DNA of 64,000 nt, from assembly GCF_001424545.1 (NCBI RefSeq), contig NZ_LMQL01000014.1:124001-188000 (forward strand). Direction: 5' to 3'. This document shows, piece after piece, positions 30,284 through 39,335 of this stretch. The notes under the pieces were generated by a model. It made no database searches and was not told where the DNA came from. It worked only from the letters and a program-made list of their open reading frames with translations. The stretch comes from Ramlibacter sp. Leaf400. GTDB taxonomy: Bacteria > Pseudomonadota > Gammaproteobacteria > Burkholderiales > Burkholderiaceae_C. The position numbers were made by a program, and so were the translations under genes. The first letter of the stretch is position 1; the number at the start of each line of letters is the position of its first letter.

Positions 30284-30793
30284 CTACCTGGCCCGCAACC
30301 TCCTTGTCGCCTCTTTCAGGCCGGCCGCCGCCTCCAGAGGCAGCCGCGTCTCCGACTTCACCTCCTTGAGCACCACGCTCGACCGCACGTGCGTCACCCC
30401 GGGCAGCCGGAACAGCGTCTCGTGCAGGAAGCTCTCGTACCGCTTGATGTCCGGCACCAGCACCTTGATGACGTAGTCGGCCTGCCCGGTCGTCGCGTAG
30501 CAGCTCACGATGCTGGGCTCCGCGGCCACGGCCTGCTCGAACCGCCGGACGTCGTCCTCGTTGTGCCGCGTGAGGTTCACCTCCGCCAGCACGCACAGGG
30601 CCAGGCCGACCTTCTCGCGGTCGACCAGCGCGGTGTAGCCGCGGATGATCCCGGCCGCCTCCATCTCCTTGACGCGCTTCCAGCAGGGCGTGCTGGACAG
30701 GCCCGCCGCCGAGGCGAGTTGCTGGACGGTCTGGCGGGCGTCGCGCTGCAGTTCGGCCAGCAGCAGCACGTCGTGGCGGTCGAGGTCACTCAT
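30284..30793 (-). CDS. Lrp/AsnC-family regulator
   Basis: The 169-residue protein has an N-terminal helix-turn-helix (LDRHDVLLLAELQRDARQ, LSSTPCWKRVKEMEAAGII) and a C-terminal RAM domain (VNLTRHNEDDVRRF, TGQADYVIKVLVPDIKRYESF), the usual octamer-forming amino-acid sensor. It is divergent from the fused indolepyruvate oxidoreductase gene, so it most likely controls that gene in response to an aromatic amino acid. The ATG at 30793 follows AGGA. Confidence 0.88.
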   Translation of the reverse strand: MSDLDRHDVLLLAELQRDARQTVQQLASAAGLSSTPCWKRVKEMEAAGIIRGYTALVDREKVGLALCVLAEVNLTRHNEDDVRRFEQAVAAEPSIVSCYATTGQADYVIKVLVPDIKRYESFLHETLFRLPGVTHVRSSVVLKEVKSETRLPLEAAAGLKEATRRLRAR

Positions 30794-30812
30794 TCCTGAA
30801 ACCTGGCTTAAT

Positions 30813-30869
30813 GGAGAACAGGATTCTCCTACAAAGGCCATTCGGGAGGAAATGAGAAGCCTTTTCCTC
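30813..30869. promoter_or_regulatory. Two inverted repeats, candidate Lrp operators
   Basis: The palindrome GGAGAACAGGATTCTCC (30813-30829, six-base arms) and the dyad GAGGAAA (30846-30852) with TTTCCTC (30863-30869, seven-base arms, 10-bp loop) lie side by side between the lrp gene and the oxidoreductase gene. Their phase is about three helical turns centre to centre. They are reasonable sites for an octameric Lrp-type regulator acting on both genes. Confidence 0.5.
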
Positions 30870-30918
30870 GCTCCCAAACCTATGCTCTTCCGACCGGCAG
30901 CCGCAGGAGACGCAAGCC

Positions 30919-30946
30919 CTGGATTCCCGCCGTCGCGGGAATGACG
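30919..30946. repeat. Single palindromic REP-like unit
   Basis: CTGGATTCCCGCC, a two-base loop and GCGGGAATGACG, preceded by GCAAGCC as in the paired copies. Only the right-hand unit is present. It ends 28 bp before the oxidoreductase start codon, so it would lie in that gene's leader if transcription starts further upstream. Confidence 0.8.
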
Positions 30947-30974
30947 AAGCCAGGGCAGCGGCAGGAGACAGGCC

Positions 30975-33900
30975 ATGACCACCACCACCGCACCCCGCAA
31001 CGACACGCCCGCGCGCACCGACTCGCTCGCCCGGCCCGACTACAAGCTCAGCGACAGCCTGTGGGCGCGCAGCGGCGCCATCTTCCTAACCGGCACGCAG
31101 GCGCTGGTGCGCCTGATGCTGATGCAGCGCCAGCGCGATGCGGCCGCCCGCCTCCACACGCAAGGCTTCATCAGCGGCTACCGCGGCTCGCCGCTGGGCA
31201 TGGTCGACCAGGCGGTGTGGAAGGCCGGCAAGAAGTTCGAGGAGGCGGGCCTGCGCTTTCTGCCCGCGATCAACGAGGAACTGGGCGCGACGGCGGTGCT
31301 GGGCACGCAGCGGGTCGAGGCCGACCCCGAGCGCACCTGCGACGGCGTGTTCGCGCTCTGGTACGGCAAGGGCCCGGGCGTGGACCGCGCGGGCGACGCG
31401 CTCAAGCACGGCAACGCGTACGGCGCCTCGCCGCACGGCGGCGTGCTGATGATCGCGGGCGACGACCACGGCTGCGTGTCGTCGTCGATGCCGCACCAGA
31501 GCGACCAGGCCTTCCAGTCCTGGCACGCCCCCGTCGTCTCGCCGGCCTCGGTGGCCGAGTACCTGGAGTTCGGCCTGTACGGCTGGCAGCTGTCGCGCTT
31601 CTCGGGGAACTGGGTAGGCTTCACGGCGCTGTCGGAAGTGGTGGAGAGCGCGTCCACGGTGGACCTGGACCTGGTCAACGCCCGCGTGGCCGCCTGGCAG
31701 GACGGCGACACGGTGCGCCAGCTCACCGGCTGGCAGCCGCCGGTGGGCGGGCTGCACTACCGCTGGCCCGACCTGCCCTCGCTGGTGATCGAGCAGCGGC
31801 TGCATGCCAAGCTGGACGCGGTGCGGGCCTTCGCGCGCATCAACAGCATCGACCGCCACGTCGTGTCGAGCGAGCACGCCACCGTGGGCATCGTCACCGC
31901 CGGCAAGGCGCACTACGACTTCATGGAGGTGCTGCGGCGGCTGGACGTCTCGACCGAGGCGCTGGCGCAGCACGGCGTGCGCATCTACAAGCTGGGCCTG
32001 ACCTACCCGATCGAGCCGACGCGCATGCGCGAGTTCGTGCGCGGCCTCAAGGAGGTGCTGGTCATCGAGGAGAAGGGCCCGGTCGTCGAGGAGCAGCTGC
32101 GCTCCATGTTCTACAACGACGCGGACCGGCCGGTGATCGTGGGCAAGACCGATGCCAAGGGCGGGCCCTTCGTGTCATCGCTCGGCGAACTGCGGCCCTC
32201 GCGGCTGATCGAGCTCATCGCCCACTGGCTGGCGGCCCACTACCCCGACCTGGACCGCCGCCACCTGGTGCGCGACTTCACGCTGCCCGAGCTGCTGTCC
32301 AACGAGGGCGACAGCGTCAAGCGGCTGCCCTACTTCTGCGCCGGCTGCCCGCACAACACCAGCACCAAGGTGCCGGAAGGCTCGCATGCGCAGGCCGGCA
32401 TCGGCTGCCACTTCATGGCCAGCTGGATGGACCGCGACACCGAGGGCCTGATCCAGATGGGCGGCGAAGGCGTGGACTGGGTCTCGCACGCCATGTTCAC
32501 CAAGGTTCCGCACGTGTTCCAGAACCTGGGCGACGGCACCTACTACCACTCGGGCTACCTCGCCATCCGCCAGGCCGTCGCGGCGCGCGCGACGCTCACC
32601 TACAAGATCCTGTTCAACGACGCGGTGGCCATGACGGGCGGCCAGCCGGTCGACGGCATCATCAGCGTGGACGGCATCGCGCGGCAGGTGGAGGCCGAGG
32701 GCGTCAAGCAGGTCGTGGTGCTGTCCGACGACATCGGCAAGTACGACGCCATCCGCAGCCGCTTCCCGGCCGGCACCGAGTTCCATGACCGCGCCGAGCT
32801 CGACGCCGTGCAGCGCCGCCTGCGCGAGATGCCGGGCGTCACCGTGCTGATCTACGAACAGACCTGCGCCGCCGAGAAGCGCCGCCGCCGCAAGAAAGGC
32901 GAGCTGGTCGACCCGGCGCGGCGCGTGTTCATCAACGACCGCGTTTGCGAAGGCTGCGGCGACTGCAGCGTGCAGAGCAACTGCGTCGCCGTGCAGCCGC
33001 TGGAGACGCCGCTGGGGCGCAAGCGCAAGATCGACCAGAGCAGCTGCAACAAGGACTACTCGTGTGCGAAGGGGTTCTGCCCGAGTTTCGTGGGCGTGCT
33101 GGGCGGCGGCCTGAAGAAGCGGGCCGGGGCGCTGGCGGGAGCATCGGCGGACTTCCTGCGCCAGGTCGACGCCCTCCCCCACCCCGCCCCCCACGCCTGG
33201 ACCGCCCCCTACGACCTGCTGGTCACCGGTGTCGGCGGCACGGGCGTGGTGACGGTGGGCGCGCTGATCACCATGGCCGCGCACCTGGAAGGCAAGAGCG
33301 CCAGCGTGCTGGACTTCATGGGCTTCGCGCAGAAGGGCGGCTCGGTGCTCAGCTTCGTTCGCCTGGCCGACCAGCCCGCGCGCCTGAACCAGGTGCGCAT
33401 CGACACGCAGCAGGCCGACGCCCTCCTCGCCTGCGACCTGGTGGTGGGCGCCTCGCCCGAAGCGCTGGCCACCGTGCGCCACGGCCGCACGCGCATCCTG
33501 GCCAACACGCACCAGGTGCCGGTGGCCGAGAGCCTGCGCAACCCCGACGCCAGCCTCAAGGTGCCGGCGCTGCTGGAGAAGCTGCGCTTCGCCGCCGGCG
33601 AGGACCGGGTGGAAACGCTGGACGCGCAGGCGCTGGCCGAAGCCTTCCTGGGCGACTCCATCGTCTCCAACATCCTGGCCCTGGGCTACGCGTGGCAGCG
33701 CGGCCTAGTACCGGTGGGCGTGCAGGCGCTGCTGCGCGCCATCGAGCTCAACGGCGTGGGCGTGGAAAACAACAAGCTGGCCTTCTCCCTCGGCCGCCTG
33801 GCCGCGGCCGACCCGCAGGCCGTGGCCGCGCTGCTGCGCGAGCCCCAGCCCGAGCCGCTGCCAGCGCAGGAAACCCTCGACGCCATCGTCGCGCGCGGCA

Positions 33901-34577
33901 TGAAGCACCTGGCCGGCTACCAGGGCGCCGCCTACGCGCGCCGCTATGCCGAGTTCGTCGCCCGGGTGCGCACGCGCGAAGCCTCGCTGGCCTGCGACGC
34001 GTCACTGCCCTTCACGCGAGCCGTGGCGCAGTCGCTGCTCAAGCTGATGGCCTACAAGGACGAGTACGAGGTCGCGCGCCTCTACACCGACGGCGAGTTC
34101 CTCAAGTCCCTGCTTCAGCAGTTCGAGGGCGACCCGGCGCTGGAGTTCTACATGGCCCCGCCGATCCTCAGCCGCGCCAGGCCGGGCGAGCGCCCGCGCA
34201 AGGTCCGGCTGGGCGGCTGGATGTTGCCGGCGATGAAGGTGCTGGCCCACGGCCGGCGCCTGCGCGGCACCGCGCTGGACGTCTTCGGCTACACGCACGA
34301 GCGGCGCATGGAACGCTCGCTGATCGGCGAATACACGAGTCGCGTCGAGGCCCTGCTGCCCGCGCTCTCGGCCGAGCGCCTGGGCGTTGCCACCGAGATC
34401 GCGCTGCTGCCGCTGTCGATGCGCGGCTTCGGGCCGGTCAAGCAGGCGAACGTGGCGGCGGCGCGCCTGCGCGAAGCGGAGCTGCTGTACCGCTTCGATC
34501 CGCAGACCTACCCTCGTCCGGAGCAGAAGCCGGCGGCGGGGCAGATCCGGGGGATCCGGGTGACGGCGGCGGCTTGA
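30975..34577 (+). CDS. Fused indolepyruvate ferredoxin oxidoreductase
   Basis: The 1200-residue protein combines all parts of an indolepyruvate oxidoreductase in one chain: N-terminal pyruvate-oxidoreductase domain (FISGYRGSPLG), thiamine-diphosphate domain (about 400-600, FCAGCPHNTST), ferredoxin-like segment (C658, C661, C664, C670 and C691, C697, C702), and gamma domain (VTGVGGTGVVTVGALI, about 740-950) with a long C-terminal extension. It converts aryl-pyruvates from aromatic amino acids to aryl-acetyl-CoA. The ATG follows AGGAGAC. It is read alone, divergent from the lrp gene. A two-subunit relative lies at 14092-17738. Confidence 0.9.
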   Translation: MTTTTAPRNDTPARTDSLARPDYKLSDSLWARSGAIFLTGTQALVRLMLMQRQRDAAARLHTQGFISGYRGSPLGMVDQAVWKAGKKFEEAGLRFLPAINEELGATAVLGTQRVEADPERTCDGVFALWYGKGPGVDRAGDALKHGNAYGASPHGGVLMIAGDDHGCVSSSMPHQSDQAFQSWHAPVVSPASVAEYLEFGLYGWQLSRFSGNWVGFTALSEVVESASTVDLDLVNARVAAWQDGDTVRQLTGWQPPVGGLHYRWPDLPSLVIEQRLHAKLDAVRAFARINSIDRHVVSSEHATVGIVTAGKAHYDFMEVLRRLDVSTEALAQHGVRIYKLGLTYPIEPTRMREFVRGLKEVLVIEEKGPVVEEQLRSMFYNDADRPVIVGKTDAKGGPFVSSLGELRPSRLIELIAHWLAAHYPDLDRRHLVRDFTLPELLSNEGDSVKRLPYFCAGCPHNTSTKVPEGSHAQAGIGCHFMASWMDRDTEGLIQMGGEGVDWVSHAMFTKVPHVFQNLGDGTYYHSGYLAIRQAVAARATLTYKILFNDAVAMTGGQPVDGIISVDGIARQVEAEGVKQVVVLSDDIGKYDAIRSRFPAGTEFHDRAELDAVQRRLREMPGVTVLIYEQTCAAEKRRRRKKGELVDPARRVFINDRVCEGCGDCSVQSNCVAVQPLETPLGRKRKIDQSSCNKDYSCAKGFCPSFVGVLGGGLKKRAGALAGASADFLRQVDALPHPAPHAWTAPYDLLVTGVGGTGVVTVGALITMAAHLEGKSASVLDFMGFAQKGGSVLSFVRLADQPARLNQVRIDTQQADALLACDLVVGASPEALATVRHGRTRILANTHQVPVAESLRNPDASLKVPALLEKLRFAAGEDRVETLDAQALAEAFLGDSIVSNILALGYAWQRGLVPVGVQALLRAIELNGVGVENNKLAFSLGRLAAADPQAVAALLREPQPEPLPAQETLDAIVARGMKHLAGYQGAAYARRYAEFVARVRTREASLACDASLPFTRAVAQSLLKLMAYKDEYEVARLYTDGEFLKSLLQQFEGDPALEFYMAPPILSRARPGERPRKVRLGGWMLPAMKVLAHGRRLRGTALDVFGYTHERRMERSLIGEYTSRVEALLPALSAERLGVATEIALLPLSMRGFGPVKQANVAAARLREAELLYRFDPQTYPRPEQKPAAGQIRGIRVTAAA

Positions 34578-34593
34578 GGCTCGGGGCCGCGCC

Positions 34594-35247
34594 TCAGTTG
34601 CGGCGACCGAGCACCTGTTCGGCCAGGTCCATGCAATCGTCGAACGAGCGCTCGTAGGCCAGACGATCGATCCGGTTGAATTCGGCGCGCGCCAGGTCGC
34701 GGTAGTCCTGAAGGCGCTCCAGGAAGGTGCGCGAGTGCTCGGCGAAGAACGGCCGCGCCACCTCGATGGCCTCCGGCTCCAGTTCCGCAACCGCGCACAG
34801 GTCGAAGAGGTCTCGCGCCTTGGCCATGTGGCCGCGATGGTGCATCTTCTTGGCGATGATCTCGGCGCAAGTTTCCACGTGGAGGGTGCGCCCGAGGTAG
34901 TGGACGGCTTCCCACGGGGCATCCGTCAACGGAGTCCCCACGACGATGTCGATCTCGCCGGTGGGCAAGAGGAGCTTGATGTACTCGGCCGCCTCCTGGT
35001 AGTTCGTCGTCAAGGCTTCGGCCGCGTCCGTCAGGCGCGGCGAGAAATGCCCCAGGTACTGAGGATCGGGCACGAACAGGTCGATGTCCTTGCTGTGCCG
35101 GTGATTCAGGCGAAGCATGAGGACCGTTCCGCCACCGAAACTCCACACCGGCTTACGGACCATCGTGGCCAGGTGGTCCGTCAGCGTCAGCGCTTGAGCG
35201 AGCAACTCTTGCCATGCGCCTGGCCGGGTGAAATCGGCCCGCTTCAT
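34594..35247 (-). CDS. AbiEii-type nucleotidyltransferase (putative toxin)
   Basis: The 217-residue protein has the nucleotidyltransferase core GGGTVLMLRLNHRHSKDIDLFV (GG 39-40, acids D54 and D56) seen in AbiEii/AbiGii-type toxins, followed by a helical region. AbiEii-like enzymes block growth, probably by adding nucleotides to tRNA acceptor ends. Its ATG at 35247 overlaps the stop of an upstream helix-turn-helix gene (ATGA), as expected for an antitoxin-toxin pair. Abortive infection or plasmid-type maintenance is possible; no activity is proven. Confidence 0.7.
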   Translation of the reverse strand: MKRADFTRPGAWQELLAQALTLTDHLATMVRKPVWSFGGGTVLMLRLNHRHSKDIDLFVPDPQYLGHFSPRLTDAAEALTTNYQEAAEYIKLLLPTGEIDIVVGTPLTDAPWEAVHYLGRTLHVETCAEIIAKKMHHRGHMAKARDLFDLCAVAELEPEAIEVARPFFAEHSRTFLERLQDYRDLARAEFNRIDRLAYERSFDDCMDLAEQVLGRRN

Positions 35248-35738
35248 GACCAGATGCCTCGGGTGCACCCCAGCACGCTCGCAAGCTGGCGCATCCTCTG
35301 CCAGGTCACCTTCGCGGGCACCTCGTCTTCCCTCTCCAGTTGCTTCGCAACGGACGAGAGCACGCCCACCGGTGCCTCCTCGAGCAGCGTCCGCAGCTGA
35401 GGGATGTAGTCGGGCGGCACGACGCCTTTGAGCAGGACCGAGCGAAGCGTCTTGACGGGGATGGGATCGGCGTAGCTCACGCTGGCCGTCCGCGCGGCGG
35501 TTTCCAGGGCACTGGCCGCGTCCTTAGCGTTGCGCGAACCCGTGACGCCCAAGCCGTAGCCCAGCAAGTTGGCCACCTGCTCGGCATTCGTTAGGCTGAG
35601 GTTGGCAATCTTTCCGGTCTCAAGCTGGTTGATGGTGGCGCGGGACAGGCCAACGAGTTCGGCCAGGCGCTCCTGGGTCAAGCCCATCTCCGCCCGCTGG
35701 CGTTTCACCAGGTTGGAGAGTTCGTGGAGGATGGCCAT
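35244..35738 (-). CDS. Xre-family helix-turn-helix protein (putative antitoxin)
   Basis: The 164-residue protein has an N-terminal Xre domain (RQRAEMGLTQERLAELVGLSRATINQLETG, residues about 13-45) and a C-terminal region reaching residue 164 that resembles the winged antitoxin part of AbiEi-like partners. It is the first gene of a two-gene operon with the nucleotidyltransferase. A good sigma-70 promoter lies directly before it, with a repeated motif over the -35 box that suits autorepression. Confidence 0.7.
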   Translation of the reverse strand: MAILHELSNLVKRQRAEMGLTQERLAELVGLSRATINQLETGKIANLSLTNAEQVANLLGYGLGVTGSRNAKDAASALETAARTASVSYADPIPVKTLRSVLLKGVVPPDYIPQLRTLLEEAPVGVLSSVAKQLEREDEVPAKVTWQRMRQLASVLGCTRGIWS

Positions 35739-35747
35739 GGCCCTGAC

Positions 35748-35829
35748 AATCTAGCACCCATGACCGGACGTGTCAAATTTATTCGACACAATTATGTCTG
35801 ATATTTTTCTCTTTTAGAAGTCAAATTTA
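35748..35829 (-). promoter_or_regulatory. Promoter and repeated operator motif of the Xre/nucleotidyltransferase operon
   Basis: On the minus strand TTGACA (35771-35776), a 17-bp spacer and TAGATT (35748-35753) form a strong promoter. Transcription would begin about three bases before the ATG at 35738, so the message may be leaderless. The ten bases GTCAAATTTA occur exactly at 35772-35781 (over the -35 box) and again at 35820-35829. The stretch 35760-35835 is far more AT-rich than the window average. Confidence 0.7.
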
Positions 35830-35836
35830 CCGAACA

Positions 35837-37477
35837 TCAGACTGGAATGCTCTCTGCTGTTGCCTTCGCCCCCGCCAGCACCATCGCCGCCCCCTTCTCC
35901 CCGATCATCACCGCCGCCGCATTCGTGTTGGTCGACACCATCGCCGGCATCACCGACGCATCGATCACCCGCAGCCGCTCGACGCCGCGCACGCGCAGCT
36001 GGGGATCGACGACGGAGCGCTCGTCGGCCCCCATGCGGCAGGTGCTGGTGGGATGGAACACGGTGCCGCCCCTGGTGCGCGCGAACGCCTCCAGCGGCGC
36101 ATCACCCTGCACCCCGTTGCCCGGCAGGTACTCCTCATCGGTGACCAGGTTGCGGAACGACGGCTGGCGGTAGATGTCGCGCAGCATCTTCAGGCCGGAG
36201 ACGAGCACCCGCGCGTCGTGCGGGTGCGTGAGGTAGTTCGAGACGATGCGCGGCGCCTGCAGCGGGTCGGCTGAGCGCAGTTGCACGGTGCCGCGCGACA
36301 GCGGCCGGCACTGCGCGGCCGAGGCCGAGAAGCCCGAGAAGCGGTGCAGCGGATCGCCCGGCTTGTCCACCGACAGCGGCATCACGTTGAACAGCACGTC
36401 CGGCCGGCCACCGGTGGCGTGCTCGCTGCACACCATGCCGCCGACCTGGCCGGCGCCCACGGTGAGCGGCCCGCGCTGGCCGGCCAGCCACTGCCAGCCC
36501 ATCGAGGCCAGCGCCATCGGGTTGCGCACCTGGTCGTTGAGCGACATGCGCCGCTTGAGCTTGACGATCACGCGCGCCTGGTAGTGGTCCTGCAGGTTCT
36601 CGCCGACCTCGGGCGAATCGGCCTTCACCTCGACGCCGTGGGCGGCCAGCAGGCCGGCGGGTCCGACGCCGGACAGCTGCAGCACCTGCGGCGACTGCAG
36701 CGCGCCCGCGGCCAGCAGCACTTCGCCGTCGGCCTGGGCGCGGCGGGTGCGGCCCTGCGCCAGCCATTCGACGCCGCGCGCCACGCCGCGCTCGATCAGC
36801 ACCCGCGTGACGTGCACGCCGGTCAGCACCGTCAGGTTGGGCCGGTCCAGCGCCGGCGCCAGGAAAGCGGTGGCGGCATCGCAGCGCCAGTGCCCGCGCA
36901 GCGTGAGCTGGTAGGCGCCCAGCCCTTCGGTTCTTGCGCCGTTGAAATCGGGATTGCGCCCGAAGCCCGCCTCCACGCCCGCATCGATCCAGGCGTCGCA
37001 GTAGGGATGCTCGTTGCGCAGGTCCGAGACGCACAGCTCGCCGCCGCCGCCGTGGTACTCGCTCTCGCCGCCCTGGTAGCGCTCGGACTTCCTGAAGTAC
37101 GGGAGCACGTCGCGGTAGCCCCAGCCTTCGCAGCCGGCGCGCGCCCAGTCGTCGAAGTCGGCGTGCTGGCCGCGGATGTAGAGCAGGCCGTTGATCGCGC
37201 TGGAGCCGCCCAGCACCTTGCCCCGCGGCCAGACGATCTGCCGCCGGCCGGTGGCCTCCTGCGGCTCCAGCGGGAATTGCCAGGTGAAGCGCGGGTCGTA
37301 GATGCTGCGGAAGTAGCCGATCGGCAGCCGCAGCCAGAAGTGCCCGCCCTTGCCGCCGGCCTCCAGCAGCAGCACGCGGCAGGACGGGTCGGCGGAGAGG
37401 CGGTTGGCCAGCACGCAGCCGGCCGAGCCGGCCCCGACGATGACGTAGTCGTAGCCGGCCGCGGCTACGTCGCTCAT
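35837..37477 (-). CDS. GMC-family FAD oxidoreductase (choline-dehydrogenase-like)
   Basis: The 546-residue flavoprotein has the N-terminal FAD loop VIVGAGSAGCVLANRL (12-27), the GMC signature PRGKVLGGSSAINGLLYIRG (about 84-103), and the C-terminal active-site region with His in FHPTSTCRMG and NTNAAAVMIGEKG. GMC enzymes oxidise alcohols, sugars or choline-like compounds. It is the last gene of an operon with a TauT-type ABC transporter; its ATG overlaps the stop of the binding-protein gene. The substrate is probably whatever that transporter brings in, and is unknown. Confidence 0.88.
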   Translation of the reverse strand: MSDVAAAGYDYVIVGAGSAGCVLANRLSADPSCRVLLLEAGGKGGHFWLRLPIGYFRSIYDPRFTWQFPLEPQEATGRRQIVWPRGKVLGGSSAINGLLYIRGQHADFDDWARAGCEGWGYRDVLPYFRKSERYQGGESEYHGGGGELCVSDLRNEHPYCDAWIDAGVEAGFGRNPDFNGARTEGLGAYQLTLRGHWRCDAATAFLAPALDRPNLTVLTGVHVTRVLIERGVARGVEWLAQGRTRRAQADGEVLLAAGALQSPQVLQLSGVGPAGLLAAHGVEVKADSPEVGENLQDHYQARVIVKLKRRMSLNDQVRNPMALASMGWQWLAGQRGPLTVGAGQVGGMVCSEHATGGRPDVLFNVMPLSVDKPGDPLHRFSGFSASAAQCRPLSRGTVQLRSADPLQAPRIVSNYLTHPHDARVLVSGLKMLRDIYRQPSFRNLVTDEEYLPGNGVQGDAPLEAFARTRGGTVFHPTSTCRMGADERSVVDPQLRVRGVERLRVIDASVMPAMVSTNTNAAAVMIGEKGAAMVLAGAKATAESIPV

Positions 37478-38469
37478 GCCTTGATCGATTCCAGGAAGGG
37501 CTTCGGGTCGAAATACTGGTCGGCCTTCAGCGCGCCCTGGATGTTGGCGTTGGACACGAAGAAGTCCGTCACCTGCTGCAGCCACTTGGTGACCGTGCCG
37601 TCCTGGTAGCGGGTGCGCCACTCGGCGTTGGTGTAGTACTTGGACGCCTTGAACTGCTCCTTGAAGTCGGGCAGCGGCACTTCCTTGTAGTTGGACTTCT
37701 GCAGCTGCTCGGCCGCAGCGTCGGGCTTGGAGGTGATGAACTCGTTGGCTTCGGCCCAGCCGGCGATCAGCTTGTTGATGGTCGGGCGGTTCTTGTCGTA
37801 CCAGTCGTTGCGCGCCGCCCAGCCGCCCATGATGGCCGCTTCCGGGAAGAAGGCCGACGCGTCGCTGATCTTGCGGGCGTTGGGCATCTTCTGCTTGACC
37901 GTCACGTCGAAGGGCACCCACAACGCCACCGCCGGCACCGCGCCGGAGATGAACGACGTCACCGCCTCGGTCATGCGCTGGTTGACCAGCTGCACGTCCT
38001 TGGCCGGGTCGACCTTGGCCGAGCGCAGCGCCCGGTCGAGGAACACGTGGGCGGTGGTGCCGGTGGTGGTGGAGATCTGCTTGCCCTTGAGGTCGGCGAT
38101 GGACTTGATGTCCTCGCGCACCCACAGCTGGGCGGTGGCGTACTCGATGTTGTTCATCAGGAACACCTTGCCCTGGCCGCGCGCCGGGAAGTTGGACAGC
38201 ACCGCGCCGGTGGCCAGCATGTCCAGGCTGCCGCCGATCATGGCCTGGAACAGCTCCAGCCCGGTGGTGAACTGCACCAGTTCCAGCCCGAGCCCCTGCT
38301 TGGCGAAGCTGCCGTTCTGCTGGCCGATCCAGATGTGGCCGTCGACCGCCGGCGTGTGCAGGTAGCCGACCTTCACCTTGGTGCGGGCCTGCGCGAAGGC
38401 GGGGAAGGCGGCGGCCGCCGCGGTGGCGGCAGCGGCCGCCCGGATCACTTGCCTGCGTTGAAGGGCCAT
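37474..38469 (-). CDS. ABC transporter substrate-binding protein (SsuA/TauA type)
   Basis: The 331-residue protein has an Arg-containing Sec/Tat-like signal (ALQRRQVIRAAAAATAAAAA, cleavage near AFAQA, residues 22-28) and the nitrate/sulfonate/taurine-type binding fold (VKVGYLHTPAVDGHIWIGQQ, DLKGKQISTTTGTTAHVFLD). It captures a small organic compound in the periplasm. It follows the ATPase gene by 38 bp and overlaps the GMC oxidoreductase start. Confidence 0.85.
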   Translation of the reverse strand: MALQRRQVIRAAAAATAAAAAFPAFAQARTKVKVGYLHTPAVDGHIWIGQQNGSFAKQGLGLELVQFTTGLELFQAMIGGSLDMLATGAVLSNFPARGQGKVFLMNNIEYATAQLWVREDIKSIADLKGKQISTTTGTTAHVFLDRALRSAKVDPAKDVQLVNQRMTEAVTSFISGAVPAVALWVPFDVTVKQKMPNARKISDASAFFPEAAIMGGWAARNDWYDKNRPTINKLIAGWAEANEFITSKPDAAAEQLQKSNYKEVPLPDFKEQFKASKYYTNAEWRTRYQDGTVTKWLQQVTDFFVSNANIQGALKADQYFDPKPFLESIKA

Positions 38470-38507
38470 GGTTGTCTCCTGGTGGTGGGATGGAAGAAGG
38501 CGCGGCC

Positions 38508-39335
38508 TCAGTCCGACAGGCGCACCGGTTGCTGCCGCGCCTGCGCGGCGTACTCCTGCATCACGAGCTCGCGGATCTGCGCGCGCAGCTCGCCGAAGCG
38601 GGGATCCTCGTGCACGCCCTCGGCGCGCGGGTAGCCGAACGGCACCTCGATGATGGTGCGGATGCGGGCCGGCCGCGCCGTCACGACCACGATGCGCGAG
38701 GACAGGTAGATCGCCTCCTCGACCGAGTGGGTGATCAGCATCACGGTCTTGCCCTCGGTCTGCAGCACCTCCAGCAGCAGGTCCTGCATGGCCGAGCGGG
38801 TCTGTGCGTCCAGCGCGCCGAAGGGCTCGTCCATCAGCAGGAACTGCGGCCGCACCGCGTAGGCGCGGGCGATGGCCAGGCGCTGGCGCATGCCGCCCGA
38901 GAGGTGCTTGGGATAGTGGTCGGCGAAGTCGGACAGGCCCATAAGCCGCATGTAGCGCTGCGTCACCTCCTCGCGCTGGCCGGCGGCGGCGCGATTGGAC
39001 TTCAGGCGCAGGCCGAACTCGATGTTCTGACGCACCGTGAGCCAGGGGAACACGCCGTACTCCTGGAAGATCACGCCGCGGTCCGGCCCCGGGCCGGGCA
39101 CGGGCTGGCCGTCCAGCAGCACGCGGCCCTCGCTGGGCTGCACGAAGCCGCCCAGGATGTTCATCATGGTGGTCTTGCCGCAGCCCGAGGGGCCGATGAC
39201 CGAGACGAACTCGCCGTTGGCGATGTCGAAGCTCACGCCGTCGAGCACGCGCATCGGGCCCTGCGCGGTGGGGAACTCCACCGACACGTTCTCGAATCGG
39301 ATGCGGGGCGCGGCCCCGTTGACGGCGGCGCTCAT
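38508..39335 (-). CDS. ABC transporter ATP-binding protein (SsuB/TauB type)
   Basis: The 275-residue ATPase has Walker A GPSGCGKTT, Q-loop FQEYGVFPW, signature LSGGMRQR, Walker B LLMDEPFGALD and switch His in ITHSVEEA. It powers uptake for the permease whose gene it overlaps by four bases (ATGA at 39332-39335). The order permease, ATPase, binding protein, oxidoreductase is read as one operon. Confidence 0.92.
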   Translation of the reverse strand: MSAAVNGAAPRIRFENVSVEFPTAQGPMRVLDGVSFDIANGEFVSVIGPSGCGKTTMMNILGGFVQPSEGRVLLDGQPVPGPGPDRGVIFQEYGVFPWLTVRQNIEFGLRLKSNRAAAGQREEVTQRYMRLMGLSDFADHYPKHLSGGMRQRLAIARAYAVRPQFLLMDEPFGALDAQTRSAMQDLLLEVLQTEGKTVMLITHSVEEAIYLSSRIVVVTARPARIRTIIEVPFGYPRAEGVHEDPRFGELRAQIRELVMQEYAAQARQQPVRLSD

